From Streptomyces sp. cf386 (lineage in GTDB: Bacteria; Actinomycetota; Actinomycetes; Streptomycetales; Streptomycetaceae), in the NCBI RefSeq assembly GCF_900103585.1, contig NZ_FNHV01000006.1, positions 248,001 to 312,000 of the forward strand: a stretch of DNA of 64,000 nucleotides, read 5' to 3'. Made by a program: the position numbers and the translations under genes. Below, in pieces: positions 24,210-33,451 of the stretch; the first letter of the stretch is position 1, and every line of letters begins with the position of its first letter. A model generated the notes under the pieces. That model was given only the letters and a program-made list of their open reading frames with translations, did not search any database and had not been told where the DNA came from.

Positions 24210-27182
24210 CTAAGTGCCGGTGGGACTGCTGGTCGGGCTCGGACTCGAACTCGCGCTGGGGCTCGAACTCGGGCTGGGGCTACTGTCGCCGCCGCCTCCG
24301 CTGCCGCCGGTCTTGTCCGCCTGCGCCTGCGCGTCCTCGGCCCGCTTCAGCGCGTCCTCGAGGTCCTCCTGCGCCCGGCCGTACGCCTCCCAGTCACCGT
24401 TCTTCAGGGCTTCCTGGCCGGCCTCGAAGGCCTTCTGGGCGTCATTGAGCGCGTCTTGGACCGTCGGGTTGTCGGACGTCGGTGGTGGCGTGGTGCCGCC
24501 GCCGTCGTCGCCCTCGTCCGGCGGCTCGGTGGTCGGGCCCTCCGCTCCGAAGACCTTGTTGAGGGCCTCGCCGAGCGTGTCCTCGAAGGCGGTCGTGCCG
24601 CCGTAGGACACCAACACCTTCCGCAGCAGCGGGTACTTGAGTCCGCCACCGCGGACATAGACCGGCTCCACGTAGAGCAGTCCGCCGTCTAGCGGGACCG
24701 CCAGCAGGTTGCCGTACTCGACCTCGGAGTCGCCGCCTCTCAGCAGCCTGATGGTCTCGGCGATGTTCTGCTCGGAGTTGAACTGGCTCTGGACCTGACT
24801 GGGTCCGTTGACCGTGGTGTTGGTCGGCAGTTTCAGAATTCTGATCTTGCCGTAGTCACTGGTGCCCGCCTCGGCGTCGACGGCCATGAAGGCGCTGAGG
24901 TTGTCCCGGCCGTTCGGTGTGAACGTCGTCGTCAGCGAGAACGCCTGCGCCGCCTGGTCGGGCATCTTCATGCTCAGGTAGTACGGCGGCACCGCGTTGC
25001 CCGACTTGTTGGTCGGGTCGTCCGGCACCTGCCAGACCTCGCTGCCGCTGAGGAACGTCGTCGCGTCCTTCACGTGGTAGCGGGTGAGCAGCTCGCGCTG
25101 GACCTTGAACAGGTCCTGCGGGTAGCGCAGATGGGCCATCAGCGACTTCGAGATCTTGCTCTTCGGCTCCACCGTGTCCGGGAACGCCTTCATCCAGGTC
25201 TTCAGGACCGGGTCCTTGGTGTCCCACTGGAAGAGCTTGACCTCACCGGTGTAGGCGTCGACGGTCGCCTTCACCGAGTTGCGGATGTAGTTGACCTGGT
25301 TCTGCTGTGCCACGACCGCGCGCTGGTCGTTGGTCGCGGTCAGCGAGTCCGCCGTCGTGTCACCAAGGGTCGTACGGGACGAGTACGGGTAGCCGTTCGT
25401 CGTCGTGTACGCGTCGACGATCCACTGGATACGGCCGTCCACGACCGCCGGGTAGGCGTCACCGTCGATGGTCAGCCACGGGGCGACCGCCTCGACGCGC
25501 TCCTTGGGTGTGCGGTTGTACAGGATGCGCGAACCGTCGCCGATCGCACCCGAGTACAGGATCTGCGGCTCGCCGAACGCCACCGCGTACGCTGCCCGGT
25601 TGACCGGGTTGGAGAGACTGACCCCGCTGTCGGCCTTGTAGCTGTAGGTCTTCTCACCGCTGTCGTCGGAGTAGTCGATCTCCTTCTGGGGACCGCCGAC
25701 GATCGAGTACATGGTGGTCTTCTCGCCGTAGTAGACCCGCTGCTCGTACGTCCCGAGGTCGCCCTTGGACGGCAGGTCGGACTCGGTGAAGTCCGGTCGG
25801 CCCTGGGAGTCGGCGTTGGTGCCCTCGGCGGCGACCACGCCGTAGCCGTGGGTGTAGCGGAAGTGGTCGTTGATCCAGTTCCGCTTCGGAATGCCGTTGA
25901 GGTTGATCTCACGCAGACCGATGACGGTGTCCTGGTCCTTGCCATCCTTGTTGTACCGGTCGACGTCCAGGTTGGTCGGGAACGCGTAGTAGTTCCTGAT
26001 CTGCTGGAGCTGCTGGAACGTCGGCGAGACGATGTTCGGGTCCAGGATCCGGATGCTCGCCGCGGAGTCCACGTCGTCGCGCAGCTTGGTCTTGTCCTCG
26101 GTGTTGCTCGTGCCCGGGTACTCGGTGACCTTGGCGCCGTCGATGCCGTAGGCCTCGCGCGTCGCCTTGAGGTTCTTGTCGACGTACGGCGCTTCCTTGG
26201 CCTGCTCGTTGGGCTGGACCTGGAACTTCTGGACGATCGCGGGGTACAGGCCGCCGATGAGGATCGCCGAGAGCACCATCAGACCGAAGCCGATGACGGG
26301 CAGTTGCCAGGTGCGCCGCCACAGGGTGGCGAAGAACAGCAGCGCGCAGATGACGGCGATGCAGAACAGGATCGTCTTGGCCGGGAGATAGGCGTTGGCG
26401 TCGACGTACCTGAGGCCGGTCCAGCTGTCGGTGGCCCTGAAGTCGCTGGACTTCACCGCGAGTCCGTACCGGTCGAGCCAGTACGCGACCGCCTTCAGGG
26501 CGACGAAGATGCCGATGAGGACCGACAGATGGCCGGTGGCCGCGGCCGTGGCGCGCGCGCCCGGGCTGGTGATGCGCAGCCCGCCGTACAGGTAGTGCGT
26601 GAGCGCGGCGGCGATCACGGAGAGGATCGCGGCGGCGAAGCCGAAGCCGAGCAGGAACCGGTACCAGGGCAGGTCGAAGGCGTAGAAGCCGACGTCCAGG
26701 TGGAACTGGGGGTCCTTCTCACCGAAGGGCACGCCGTTGACCCACATCAGCCAGGTGCGCCACTGGCTGGAGGCGGAGGCGCCGGCGATCAGACCGACCA
26801 GGGCGGTGATCGCCAGCAGCAGCCACTTCTTGTACGGCGCGATGCCCATGCGGTAGCGGTCGAGGCTCTGCTGCTCCATCGACATGGCGCTCAGCGGCGG
26901 GCGCAGCCGGTGGGCCAGCCAGATGTTGAAGCCGACCGCGAGGGCCATCAGCAGACCGAAGACGAAGAACAGCCCGATCTTGGTCCACAGCGTGGTCGTG
27001 AAGACCGACGAGTAGTTCACCGACCGGTACCAGAGCCAGTCCGTCCAGAAGCCCGCGAACATGGTGAAGGCCATGCCGAGGACGGCGAGGACGCCCAGTG
27101 TCATGAGCAGCGTCCGGACCCGCCGGGACGGGCGGCCCACTCTGATCCGTGGCCCGGTCGGGCCTCCGCCGCGGTCCGGCAT
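24210..27182 (-). CDS. UPF0182 family large membrane protein
   Basis: 990 residues. Seven or so transmembrane segments occupy about residues 20-320 (LLMTLGVLAVLGMAF, WTKIGLFFVFGLLMA and so on). A very large extracytoplasmic domain follows, rich in YGEKTTMYSIVGG, APWLTIDGDAYPAVVDGRIQWIVD and YVEPVYVRG blocks. An acidic Gln/Asp/Ser/Pro-rich tail ends in SPSPSSSPSASSSPSP-type repeats. The family is near-universal in actinobacteria (Rv3193c in M. tuberculosis) and has no established function. Start at 27182 (MPDRGGGP), where conservation begins; it is divergent from the PPA1309 gene. Confidence 0.93.
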   Translation of the reverse strand: MPDRGGGPTGPRIRVGRPSRRVRTLLMTLGVLAVLGMAFTMFAGFWTDWLWYRSVNYSSVFTTTLWTKIGLFFVFGLLMALAVGFNIWLAHRLRPPLSAMSMEQQSLDRYRMGIAPYKKWLLLAITALVGLIAGASASSQWRTWLMWVNGVPFGEKDPQFHLDVGFYAFDLPWYRFLLGFGFAAAILSVIAAALTHYLYGGLRITSPGARATAAATGHLSVLIGIFVALKAVAYWLDRYGLAVKSSDFRATDSWTGLRYVDANAYLPAKTILFCIAVICALLFFATLWRRTWQLPVIGFGLMVLSAILIGGLYPAIVQKFQVQPNEQAKEAPYVDKNLKATREAYGIDGAKVTEYPGTSNTEDKTKLRDDVDSAASIRILDPNIVSPTFQQLQQIRNYYAFPTNLDVDRYNKDGKDQDTVIGLREINLNGIPKRNWINDHFRYTHGYGVVAAEGTNADSQGRPDFTESDLPSKGDLGTYEQRVYYGEKTTMYSIVGGPQKEIDYSDDSGEKTYSYKADSGVSLSNPVNRAAYAVAFGEPQILYSGAIGDGSRILYNRTPKERVEAVAPWLTIDGDAYPAVVDGRIQWIVDAYTTTNGYPYSSRTTLGDTTADSLTATNDQRAVVAQQNQVNYIRNSVKATVDAYTGEVKLFQWDTKDPVLKTWMKAFPDTVEPKSKISKSLMAHLRYPQDLFKVQRELLTRYHVKDATTFLSGSEVWQVPDDPTNKSGNAVPPYYLSMKMPDQAAQAFSLTTTFTPNGRDNLSAFMAVDAEAGTSDYGKIRILKLPTNTTVNGPSQVQSQFNSEQNIAETIRLLRGGDSEVEYGNLLAVPLDGGLLYVEPVYVRGGGLKYPLLRKVLVSYGGTTAFEDTLGEALNKVFGAEGPTTEPPDEGDDGGGTTPPPTSDNPTVQDALNDAQKAFEAGQEALKNGDWEAYGRAQEDLEDALKRAEDAQAQADKTGGSGGGGDSSPSPSSSPSASSSPSPTSSPTGT

Positions 27183-27346
27183 CTGGAAAGCCAAGGTTCG
27201 CACCCCGAGGTTCGCTGTTGATCCGTCAGGCCCGCGTCTTCGTGGACCCTCCGTGGCCCCCCGTGATCGTGGGCCCACACCTATGCAACTTACTCACCGT
27301 TTACTCAGTTCCCGATTCCGGCCAGGAACGAGAGAGGATTGTGACC

Positions 27347-27889
27347 ATGTCCAACACTCCCATGGCGGCGAGCCCGCTCACCCGGGCCGTTCTCGAGATC
27401 GACGAGTACGCCTCCGGCCTCGGCTGGGACCAGCCCGCCCGCCTTTTCGCCCTCGTAGACACCGCACGGCTGCGGGCCCAGGAACCCGGCCTTGCCGCCC
27501 AGCTCGGCCTGGGGGAGGAGCAGGAGTCCACCGGCCTGACCCCGATCGAGCAGGACGAACTTCCAACGGGCAAGGCGCTCGATGAGTTCCTGGGCACGAT
27601 CGCCTGGCCCGACGCGGTGGTCGGCTGCGCACTCACCGTCGAGCGACTGATGCTGCCCCCGTCCGCCGAGGCCCAGGTCCCGCAGGGCCTGAGCGAGGGC
27701 AAGCTCACGAAGTGGGTGGCGGAACACCCCGACCGCCAGGAGGTCCGCATGACGGTCGCGGTCCTGCGCGACGGCGCCCGCGAATCGGCCCTTCGCCTGC
27801 GCGAGAAGGACACCCCCACGGAGGTCCTCACCGGCCCGGACCTGATCCCGGGCCTGGCCGAGGCGCTGGCGGCGACGTTCGCGGACTGA
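27347..27889 (+). CDS. PPA1309 family protein
   Basis: 180-residue cytoplasmic protein with SPLTRAVLEIDEYASGLGWDQPARLFALVDT at the start, characteristic of the PPA1309 family conserved in actinobacteria beside UPF0182 and the PDZ protease. No catalytic residues are apparent. The ATG at 27347 follows a GAGAGG site; an in-frame GTG lies 6 bp upstream. Confidence 0.85.
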   Translation: MSNTPMAASPLTRAVLEIDEYASGLGWDQPARLFALVDTARLRAQEPGLAAQLGLGEEQESTGLTPIEQDELPTGKALDEFLGTIAWPDAVVGCALTVERLMLPPSAEAQVPQGLSEGKLTKWVAEHPDRQEVRMTVAVLRDGARESALRLREKDTPTEVLTGPDLIPGLAEALAATFAD

Positions 27890-27898
27890 GGACTTCCG

Positions 27899-27949
27899 GT
27901 ACGGCAGTGGGGGCGCCCCTCGATGTGACGGGCGCCCCCACTGCCGTAC
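27899..27949. terminator. Bidirectional hairpin terminator
   Basis: GTACGGCAGTGGGGGCGCCC pairs perfectly with GGGCGCCCCCACTGCCGTAC around an 11-nt loop. It lies between the convergent PPA1309 and PDZ-protease genes and can serve both. Confidence 0.93.
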
Positions 27950-27963
27950 TCAAGGCTTGCCGC

Positions 27964-29061
27964 TCAGCTCTTGGTCGTGCACTTCGGCAGGCCGGCGGTG
28001 TCGCCGGAGCGGATGTCCTTCAGGGCGCCGAGGGCGTCGTCGATGGTGCCGACCTTGACGAGGGTGAGCCCCTCGGGGACGTCCCTGGCCGCCGTCGCAC
28101 AGTTGTCGGCGGGCGTGAGGAAGTACTGGGCGCCCTTCTCGCGCGCGCCGACGGTCTTCATCTCGATGCCGCCGATGGGGCCGACCTTGCCGTCGTCGTC
28201 GATGGTGCCGGTGCCGGCGACGAACTTGCCGCCGGTGAGGTTGCCCGGGGTGAGCTTGTCGTAGAGGCCGAGCGCGAACATCAGGCCCGCGCTGGGTCCG
28301 CCGACGTCGGCGAGCTTGATGTCGATGGTGAACGGGAAGGTGTGGTCGGTCCCGGCGGAGATCCCGACGATGGCACGCTTCTCGGCGCTGTCGTCGGACT
28401 CGGCGGTCCTGATCGTGATCTTCTCCGTCTTCGTCGGCGTCCTGCGCTCCTTCTCGGCGGCGGTCTGCTCCTTCGCCGGGACGATCGTGAACACGACGTC
28501 CTCGCCGGGCTTGTGCTTGGTCACCAGCTCGGCGACGTCGGCGGGCTCCTTCACCGCCGTACCGTCGACGGCCTTGATCACGTCACCGGCGTGCAGCTTG
28601 CCCTCGGCCGGAGTGCCCTTCACCACGGTCGAGACGATCACCCAGCTCTGCACCGGGATGTCCAGCGCCTTCAGCGCGGCGACCTTGGCGCTCTCCTGGG
28701 ACTGGCTGAACTCCTCGGCGTTCTCCTGGGTGGACTGCTCCTCGGTCTTGCCGTCCGGGTAGAGGGTGTCGTGCGGCACGACCTTGTTGTCATGCGCGAG
28801 CCACCCATAGACGGCCTCGACGAGGTTCATCTTGTAGTCGGCGCTGGTGACCCGGACGGTGGTCATGTTGAGATGCCCGGTCGCCGGGTAGGTCTTGCGC
28901 CCGGATACCTGCAGCACCGGTTCGCCGTCGTGCTCGCCGAGGGTGTTCACCGTCGGCCCCGGGGACATCTCCGAATACGGCACGGGGATGAAGACTCCCG
29001 CGCACAGGAGCGCGATCAGCATCAGGGTGGAGGCGAGCATCGTCGCGGTGCGGCGTGGCAT
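27964..29061 (-). CDS. PDZ-domain Lon-like serine protease (S16), membrane anchored
   Basis: 365 residues. An N-terminal membrane anchor/signal (MLASTLMLIALLCAGVFI) and the segment IPVPYSEMSPGPTVNTLG precede a PDZ domain (about 130-200, TPAEGKLHAGDVIKAVDG) and a Lon-type protease domain (about 230-350). The catalytic Ser is in GGPSAGLMFAL and the Lys in IGGIEMKTVGA, a Ser-Lys dyad. It is homologous to Rv3194c. Expected to act outside the membrane in protein quality control or signalling. Confidence 0.92.
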   Translation of the reverse strand: MPRRTATMLASTLMLIALLCAGVFIPVPYSEMSPGPTVNTLGEHDGEPVLQVSGRKTYPATGHLNMTTVRVTSADYKMNLVEAVYGWLAHDNKVVPHDTLYPDGKTEEQSTQENAEEFSQSQESAKVAALKALDIPVQSWVIVSTVVKGTPAEGKLHAGDVIKAVDGTAVKEPADVAELVTKHKPGEDVVFTIVPAKEQTAAEKERRTPTKTEKITIRTAESDDSAEKRAIVGISAGTDHTFPFTIDIKLADVGGPSAGLMFALGLYDKLTPGNLTGGKFVAGTGTIDDDGKVGPIGGIEMKTVGAREKGAQYFLTPADNCATAARDVPEGLTLVKVGTIDDALGALKDIRSGDTAGLPKCTTKS

Positions 29062-29149
29062 GGCACGAATGTACGTGACACTCCTGTCAGCGCCCCGTCA
29101 GGGCAGTCTGACCGTGACCCGTCAGAGCGGCGAGCCCCGCTCCTCTTGA

Positions 29150-29314
29150 TCATGTACGGGAAGAGGGCTTCTCCATGGCCGCACGGAAGCGGGCATAGCC
29201 GTCGAGCTCGGGGCCGTCGCCCCGTGCCTTCCGGGTCCGGTTGGCCCAACTGCCCCACAGACCGGCGAAGATCGCAGCCCCAAGCGGAATCAGCAACCAG
29301 GCGAGCGCCGCCAT
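29150..29314 (-). CDS. Small membrane protein
   Basis: 54 residues: MAALAWLLIPLGAAIFAGLW is one hydrophobic span, then the conserved tail SWANRTRKARGDGPELDGYARFRAAME. The ATG at 29314 has a strong GGGAGG site; the longer frame to 29383 is unsupported. The same size and tail occur in other streptomycetes as I recall. Function unknown. Confidence 0.75.
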   Translation of the reverse strand: MAALAWLLIPLGAAIFAGLWGSWANRTRKARGDGPELDGYARFRAAMEKPSSRT

Positions 29315-29522
29315 GCCGTCCTCCCATCCCCAATGAGCGACCGCAAACTGACTGATCAGCAGATTAACCACTGGCACTGACAACGCTCACGCCAGGGGTG
29401 CGGTTACGCAACCGGAGTGGGGTGGACGGGGCTGCGGAAGGGCTGTACGAGGCTCGGACGGGTTGTTCAGCAGGCGCCGACCAGCCCGCCCGTCACCCGA
29501 CCACCGCCCCCGAACGACGGCG

Positions 29523-29981
29523 CTACGCGCCGACCCATTCGTCGGTTCCGTCCGAGAACTTCTGATGCTTCCAGATGGGCACTTCGTGCTTGAGATCGTC
29601 GATCAGCCTCCGGCAGGCCTCGAAGGCCTCGCCGCGATGGGGACAGGAGACGGCGACGACCACGGCGAGATCCCCGACCTTGAGGTCCCCGACGCGGTGC
29701 ACGGCCGCGAGCGCCCGCACCGGATACTCGGCGACGACCTTCTCGGCGATGCGCCGCATCTCGGCCTCGGCCTGGGGGTGGCACGAGTACCCGAGCTCGT
29801 CGACATCGGCACCGCCGTCGTGGTTCCGCACGGTTCCCACGAACAACGCGGTCCCACCGGCGGCATCGTCCCCGACGGCCCGGAAGACCTCGTCCAGGGA
29901 GAGGGCCGTCTCGCGAATGGCGATGAGCTTGACGGGATCCTGAGCGCCCTGCTCACCGGGGTGATCGTTGGAAGGTGCCAT
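29523..29981 (-). CDS. moaE: Molybdopterin synthase catalytic subunit
   Basis: 152 residues. MoaE inserts two sulfurs, delivered by MoaD, into precursor Z to form molybdopterin. Conserved FVGTVRNHDGG, SCPHRGEAFEACR and PIWKHQKFSDG (active-site Lys) are present. The ATG at 29981 (MAPSNDHPG) is chosen. moeZ, encoding the MoaD-activating sulfurtransferase, is in this window at 61491-62669. Confidence 0.95.
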   Translation of the reverse strand: MAPSNDHPGEQGAQDPVKLIAIRETALSLDEVFRAVGDDAAGGTALFVGTVRNHDGGADVDELGYSCHPQAEAEMRRIAEKVVAEYPVRALAAVHRVGDLKVGDLAVVVAVSCPHRGEAFEACRRLIDDLKHEVPIWKHQKFSDGTDEWVGA

Positions 29982-30108
29982 GGCCCCATCGTGCCCCACG
30001 CGCGCGAGGTCGGGAAATAGCGCTATCGCCCGGCACGCGCGCGTGCGGCTTGGAGCCTCCTACAGTCCGCGAGCGGGCGGCACCGCCCAGGGCCGCGGCC
30101 CTGGCCCC

Positions 30109-31227
30109 TCAGATCCGCCGCCTGGCCTTCCGCGCCCGCCGCACCACTGCCGCCGCGCCCAGCAGGGCGACCGTCGCTCCCGCGGCCCCGGCCGCCGTCG
30201 CGTCCTTGCGCCCGAGCCGCCGCCCGGCGACCGTGTGCCTGCCGGAGACCTCCTCCAGCAGCTCCGCGAGCACTTCCTCGTTGGTCCACTGCGGCCGCCA
30301 CCCCGCGTCATGGAGCCGGCTCCCGCTGACCACCCAGGGGTACATCGTGTACGCCAGGTCCCCGGCCGGAGAGGGCGTCAGGCCGATTCGGTGCAGCCGG
30401 GCCGCCGCGCCCAGCGCGACCGCCGACGGCAGCTCCATCCGCCGGATCCCGCTGAGCTCCTCGACCTCCTCCTGCTCCAGCCAGCCGTCGCAGCCGACGG
30501 CGAGTTCCCCGTCGACCTTCTCCAGGACGGCGTACTCCAGGGCGCTGCACAGATCCTCGACATGGCAGAACTGCCAGGCGGGGCGCGACCCGGCGACGAC
30601 AAGCAGTCGAGGTGACTCGAAGTACCTGGTCAGCGCGGTGTCCGTGCCGCCCACGAGCACCGCGGGCCGGACAACGGTGACATTGAGTCCGGGATGGGCC
30701 CGAGGCGCCCTGCGCGCGAGGCGCTCGATCTCCAGCAGATCTCCCACCCCGGTGGCCTCCGCCGTCGCCCGCAGCTCGGCGTCCTCGGACAACGGCAGCT
30801 CGTTGTCCGGCAGCGCCCCGTAGACCATCGCGGAGGTGCACAGCACGACCCGGTGGATGCCGGCCGCTGCCGCGGCCGTCAGCACGGTCTGCGTCCCCCG
30901 AACGTTGTATGCCGTCCGGGCGGCCGAATCCGTCTCCAGATCCAGATCGAGGGCCAGATGTACGACCACGTCGGCGCCACGCAGCTTCTCCGCGATGGCC
31001 GGATCCCGCACGTCCAGGATGTGCCACTGCGCCGCCGCGCACTCACCGCGCCGCTCGTCGATGGCGATGACCTGCTTGACCTCGTCGGACTCGACAAGGC
31101 GCTCGGTGAGCAGCGCGCCGATGCCGGACGCGGCACCGGTCACCGCCACGACGGGCCCGCGCACGCCGCGCGCGGGAGGGGTTGACTGGTTTCGCGCTGT
31201 GCGAACCTGCGGATCAGGGGAACTCAC
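30109..31227 (-). CDS. Extended SDR / NAD-dependent epimerase-like protein
   Basis: 372 residues. The Rossmann motif TGAASGIGALL (GxxxGxG) is at about residues 30-40, followed by DVRDP (adenine-binding Asp) and the catalytic-type S-x-x-YG region (TSAMVYGALP). A C-terminal hydrophobic span (AAGATVALLGAAAVV) with a basic tail suggests membrane attachment. GTG at 31227 with GGAGA upstream gives (V)SSPDPQVRT; earlier codons are unsupported. It is divergent from the DUF2342 gene. The substrate is unknown. Confidence 0.85.
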   Translation of the reverse strand: MSSPDPQVRTARNQSTPPARGVRGPVVAVTGAASGIGALLTERLVESDEVKQVIAIDERRGECAAAQWHILDVRDPAIAEKLRGADVVVHLALDLDLETDSAARTAYNVRGTQTVLTAAAAAGIHRVVLCTSAMVYGALPDNELPLSEDAELRATAEATGVGDLLEIERLARRAPRAHPGLNVTVVRPAVLVGGTDTALTRYFESPRLLVVAGSRPAWQFCHVEDLCSALEYAVLEKVDGELAVGCDGWLEQEEVEELSGIRRMELPSAVALGAAARLHRIGLTPSPAGDLAYTMYPWVVSGSRLHDAGWRPQWTNEEVLAELLEEVSGRHTVAGRRLGRKDATAAGAAGATVALLGAAAVVRRARKARRRI

Positions 31228-31419
31228 CGGGCGTCTCCAGCGGTTGTCTTCAGTACGAACGCTAGTGACGCGTACGTACCAGGTGGCATCCATCCTGCCG
31301 CAGGCCAAGAGTCGGCGAAGCACCGAGGCCCGAACGGCTCGCGGTGTCTACGCTGGGTGGTGTTATCGGGCAGTCGCGCCGCCGGTGCCAGCCGGTGGCC
31401 TTACCAGCCGAGGAATCCC

Positions 31420-32859
31420 GTGAGTGACACCCCATTCGGATTCGGCCTTCCGCCGGAGGAGCCGGACGACGGCGACGAGGGCAAGAAGAAGGACCAGCAG
31501 AGCGGTGGTGGTCAGGGACCGGCCAACCCGTTCGGATTCGGCGGGCTGCCCGGAGCCGGTGGCTTCGGTGGCCCCGGCGCCGACAATCCGTTCGCTGCCA
31601 TGTTCGGTTCCCTGAACCCCACCGACCTGGGCGCCGCGTTCCAGCAGCTGGGCCAGATGCTCTCGTACGAGGGCGGCCCGGTGAACTGGGACATGGCCAA
31701 GCAGATCGCCCGCCAGACGGTCTCCCAGGGCACCGCGGACGGCACGAAGGACGCGAGCGTCGGCCCCGCCGAGCGCACCGCCGTCCAGGAGGCCGTCCGC
31801 CTGGCCGACCTGTGGCTGGACGACGCGACATCCCTGCCGTCCGGCGCGGGCACCGCCATCGCGTGGTCGCGCGCGGAGTGGGTCGAGGCGACCCTGCCCG
31901 CGTGGCAGGAGCTCGTCGACCCGGTCGCGGAACGCGTCGGCACCGCGATGGGTGACGTCCTGCCGGAGGAGATGCAGGCCATGGCCGGCCCGCTGATCGG
32001 CATGATGCGGTCGATGGGCGGCGCCATGTTCGGCACGCAGATCGGGCAGGCCGTCGGCGTGCTCGCGGGCGAGGTCGTCGGGTCGACCGACATCGGCCTG
32101 CCGCTCGGCCCGGTCGGCAAGGCCGCGCTGCTGCCGGTGAACATCGAGACGTTCGGCAAGGACCTGGGCGTACCCAAGGAGGAGGTGCGGCTGTATCTCG
32201 CCCTGCGCGAGGCCGCCCACCAGCGCCTCTTCGCCCATGTGCCGTGGCTGCGCTCGCACCTGTTCGGCGCGGTCGACGGCTACGCGCGCGGGATCAAGGT
32301 CGACACCGCGAAGCTGGAGGACGTGGTCGGCCAGTTCGACCCGCAGAACCCCGAGCAGCTGCAGGACGCCTTGCAGCAGGGCATGTTCCAGCCGGAGGAC
32401 ACGCCGGAGCAGAAGGCGGCCCTGGCCCGTCTGGAGACCGCTCTGGCGCTCGTCGAAGGCTGGGTGGACGCGGTGGTGCACGCGGCTGCGAAGCCCCGTC
32501 TGTCGTCCGCTGACGCGCTGCGCGAGACCCTGCGCCGTCGGCGCGCCTCGGGTGGCCCGGCGGAGCAGACCTTCGCCACGCTGATCGGCCTGGAGCTGCG
32601 CCCGCGCCGCCTGCGCGACGCCTCGCGCCTGTGGGCCTCGCTCACCGACGCGCGTGGTGTCGACGGCCGTGACGCTCTGTGGGCCCACCCGGACATGCTG
32701 CCGACGGCCACCGACCTGGACGACCCGGACGGCTTCGTGCACCGCGAGCACATCGATTTCTCCGAGCTGGACAAGATGCTCGGCGAGGCGGCGAGCGGCT
32801 CCGGCGAGAAGCCGAACCTGAAGAAGGACGACGACTCCAAGGGCGACGACACCGAGTGA
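31420..32859 (+). CDS. DUF2342 family, zincin-like metallohydrolase
   Basis: 479 residues. A Gly/Phe-rich N-terminus (NPFGFGGLPGAGGFGGPG) leads into the DUF2342 domain annotated as a zinc-dependent metalloprotease or F420-associated hydrolase. LREAAHQRLFAHVPWLRSHL carries an ExxH-like motif in place of a full HExxH. The start is GTG at 31420 with GAGGAA upstream. It is homologous to Rv3195. Stop and next start overlap (GTGA), coupling it to the Nudix gene. The activity is unproven. Confidence 0.87.
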   Translation: MSDTPFGFGLPPEEPDDGDEGKKKDQQSGGGQGPANPFGFGGLPGAGGFGGPGADNPFAAMFGSLNPTDLGAAFQQLGQMLSYEGGPVNWDMAKQIARQTVSQGTADGTKDASVGPAERTAVQEAVRLADLWLDDATSLPSGAGTAIAWSRAEWVEATLPAWQELVDPVAERVGTAMGDVLPEEMQAMAGPLIGMMRSMGGAMFGTQIGQAVGVLAGEVVGSTDIGLPLGPVGKAALLPVNIETFGKDLGVPKEEVRLYLALREAAHQRLFAHVPWLRSHLFGAVDGYARGIKVDTAKLEDVVGQFDPQNPEQLQDALQQGMFQPEDTPEQKAALARLETALALVEGWVDAVVHAAAKPRLSSADALRETLRRRRASGGPAEQTFATLIGLELRPRRLRDASRLWASLTDARGVDGRDALWAHPDMLPTATDLDDPDGFVHREHIDFSELDKMLGEAASGSGEKPNLKKDDDSKGDDTE

Positions 32860-33377
32860 GCCTGTACGACGACGCGGTCCTCGTACTCAAGGGCTACGAG
32901 GGCCAGGAAGAGCTGCGCCAGACCTACCTGGAGCATCTTCAGACCCACCCGGACGGCATGTGGAAGGCGTGCGAGGACGGGCACATCACTGCGAGCGCCC
33001 TGGTGATCGACCCGTCCCGCGGCCGTGTGCTGCTCACCCTCCACAAGAAGCTGCGCATGTGGCTGCAGATGGGCGGCCACTGCGAGCCCGTCGACGAAAC
33101 GCTGGCATCGGCCGCCCTGCGCGAGGGAACCGAGGAGTCGGGCGTCGCGGGGCTGACCCTGCTCCCCGGCGGCCCGGTGCGCCTGGACCGCCATCACACG
33201 CCCTGCGCCTGGCACCTCGACGTCCAGTACGCGGCGCTGGCCCCGGCCGGCGCCGTGGAGGCGATCAGCGACGAGTCCCTCGACCTGCGCTGGTTCGCCT
33301 ACGACGAGGTGGCGGACGTGGCGGACGAGTCGGTCGTACGACTGCTTCAGGCCACGCGGGCGAGGCTCGCGGCCTGA
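32856..33377 (+). CDS. Nudix hydrolase
   Basis: 173 residues. The Nudix box is GGHCEPVDETLASAALREG followed by TEESGV, i.e. REGTEESG with the metal-binding Glu cluster; the Gly-to-Glu spacing is one residue longer than the textbook form. It cleaves a nucleoside diphosphate linked to an unknown group. The GTG start at 32856 overlaps the DUF2342 stop, indicating co-translation. Confidence 0.9.
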   Translation: MSLYDDAVLVLKGYEGQEELRQTYLEHLQTHPDGMWKACEDGHITASALVIDPSRGRVLLTLHKKLRMWLQMGGHCEPVDETLASAALREGTEESGVAGLTLLPGGPVRLDRHHTPCAWHLDVQYAALAPAGAVEAISDESLDLRWFAYDEVADVADESVVRLLQATRARLAA

Positions 33378-33399
33378 AGTACGTAGGCGCTGAAACATG

Positions 33400-33435
33400 T
33401 GTAAGGAGCGACCGCACTGGCGGTCGCCCCTTACA
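33400..33435. terminator. Bidirectional hairpin terminator
   Basis: TGTAAGG-a-GCGACCGC and GCGGTCGC-c-CCTTACA with loop ACTG lie between the convergent Nudix and AIM24 genes. On the plus strand TTTGCTTT follows. Confidence 0.9.
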
Positions 33436-33451
33436 TTTGCTTTCCGGACGG

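Noticed and set aside
25074..27221. 715-codon plus-strand open frame
   Set aside because: Entirely antisense to the UPF0182 gene; its Val/Asp/Arg/Gly-rich translation is the usual artefact of GC-rich third positions.
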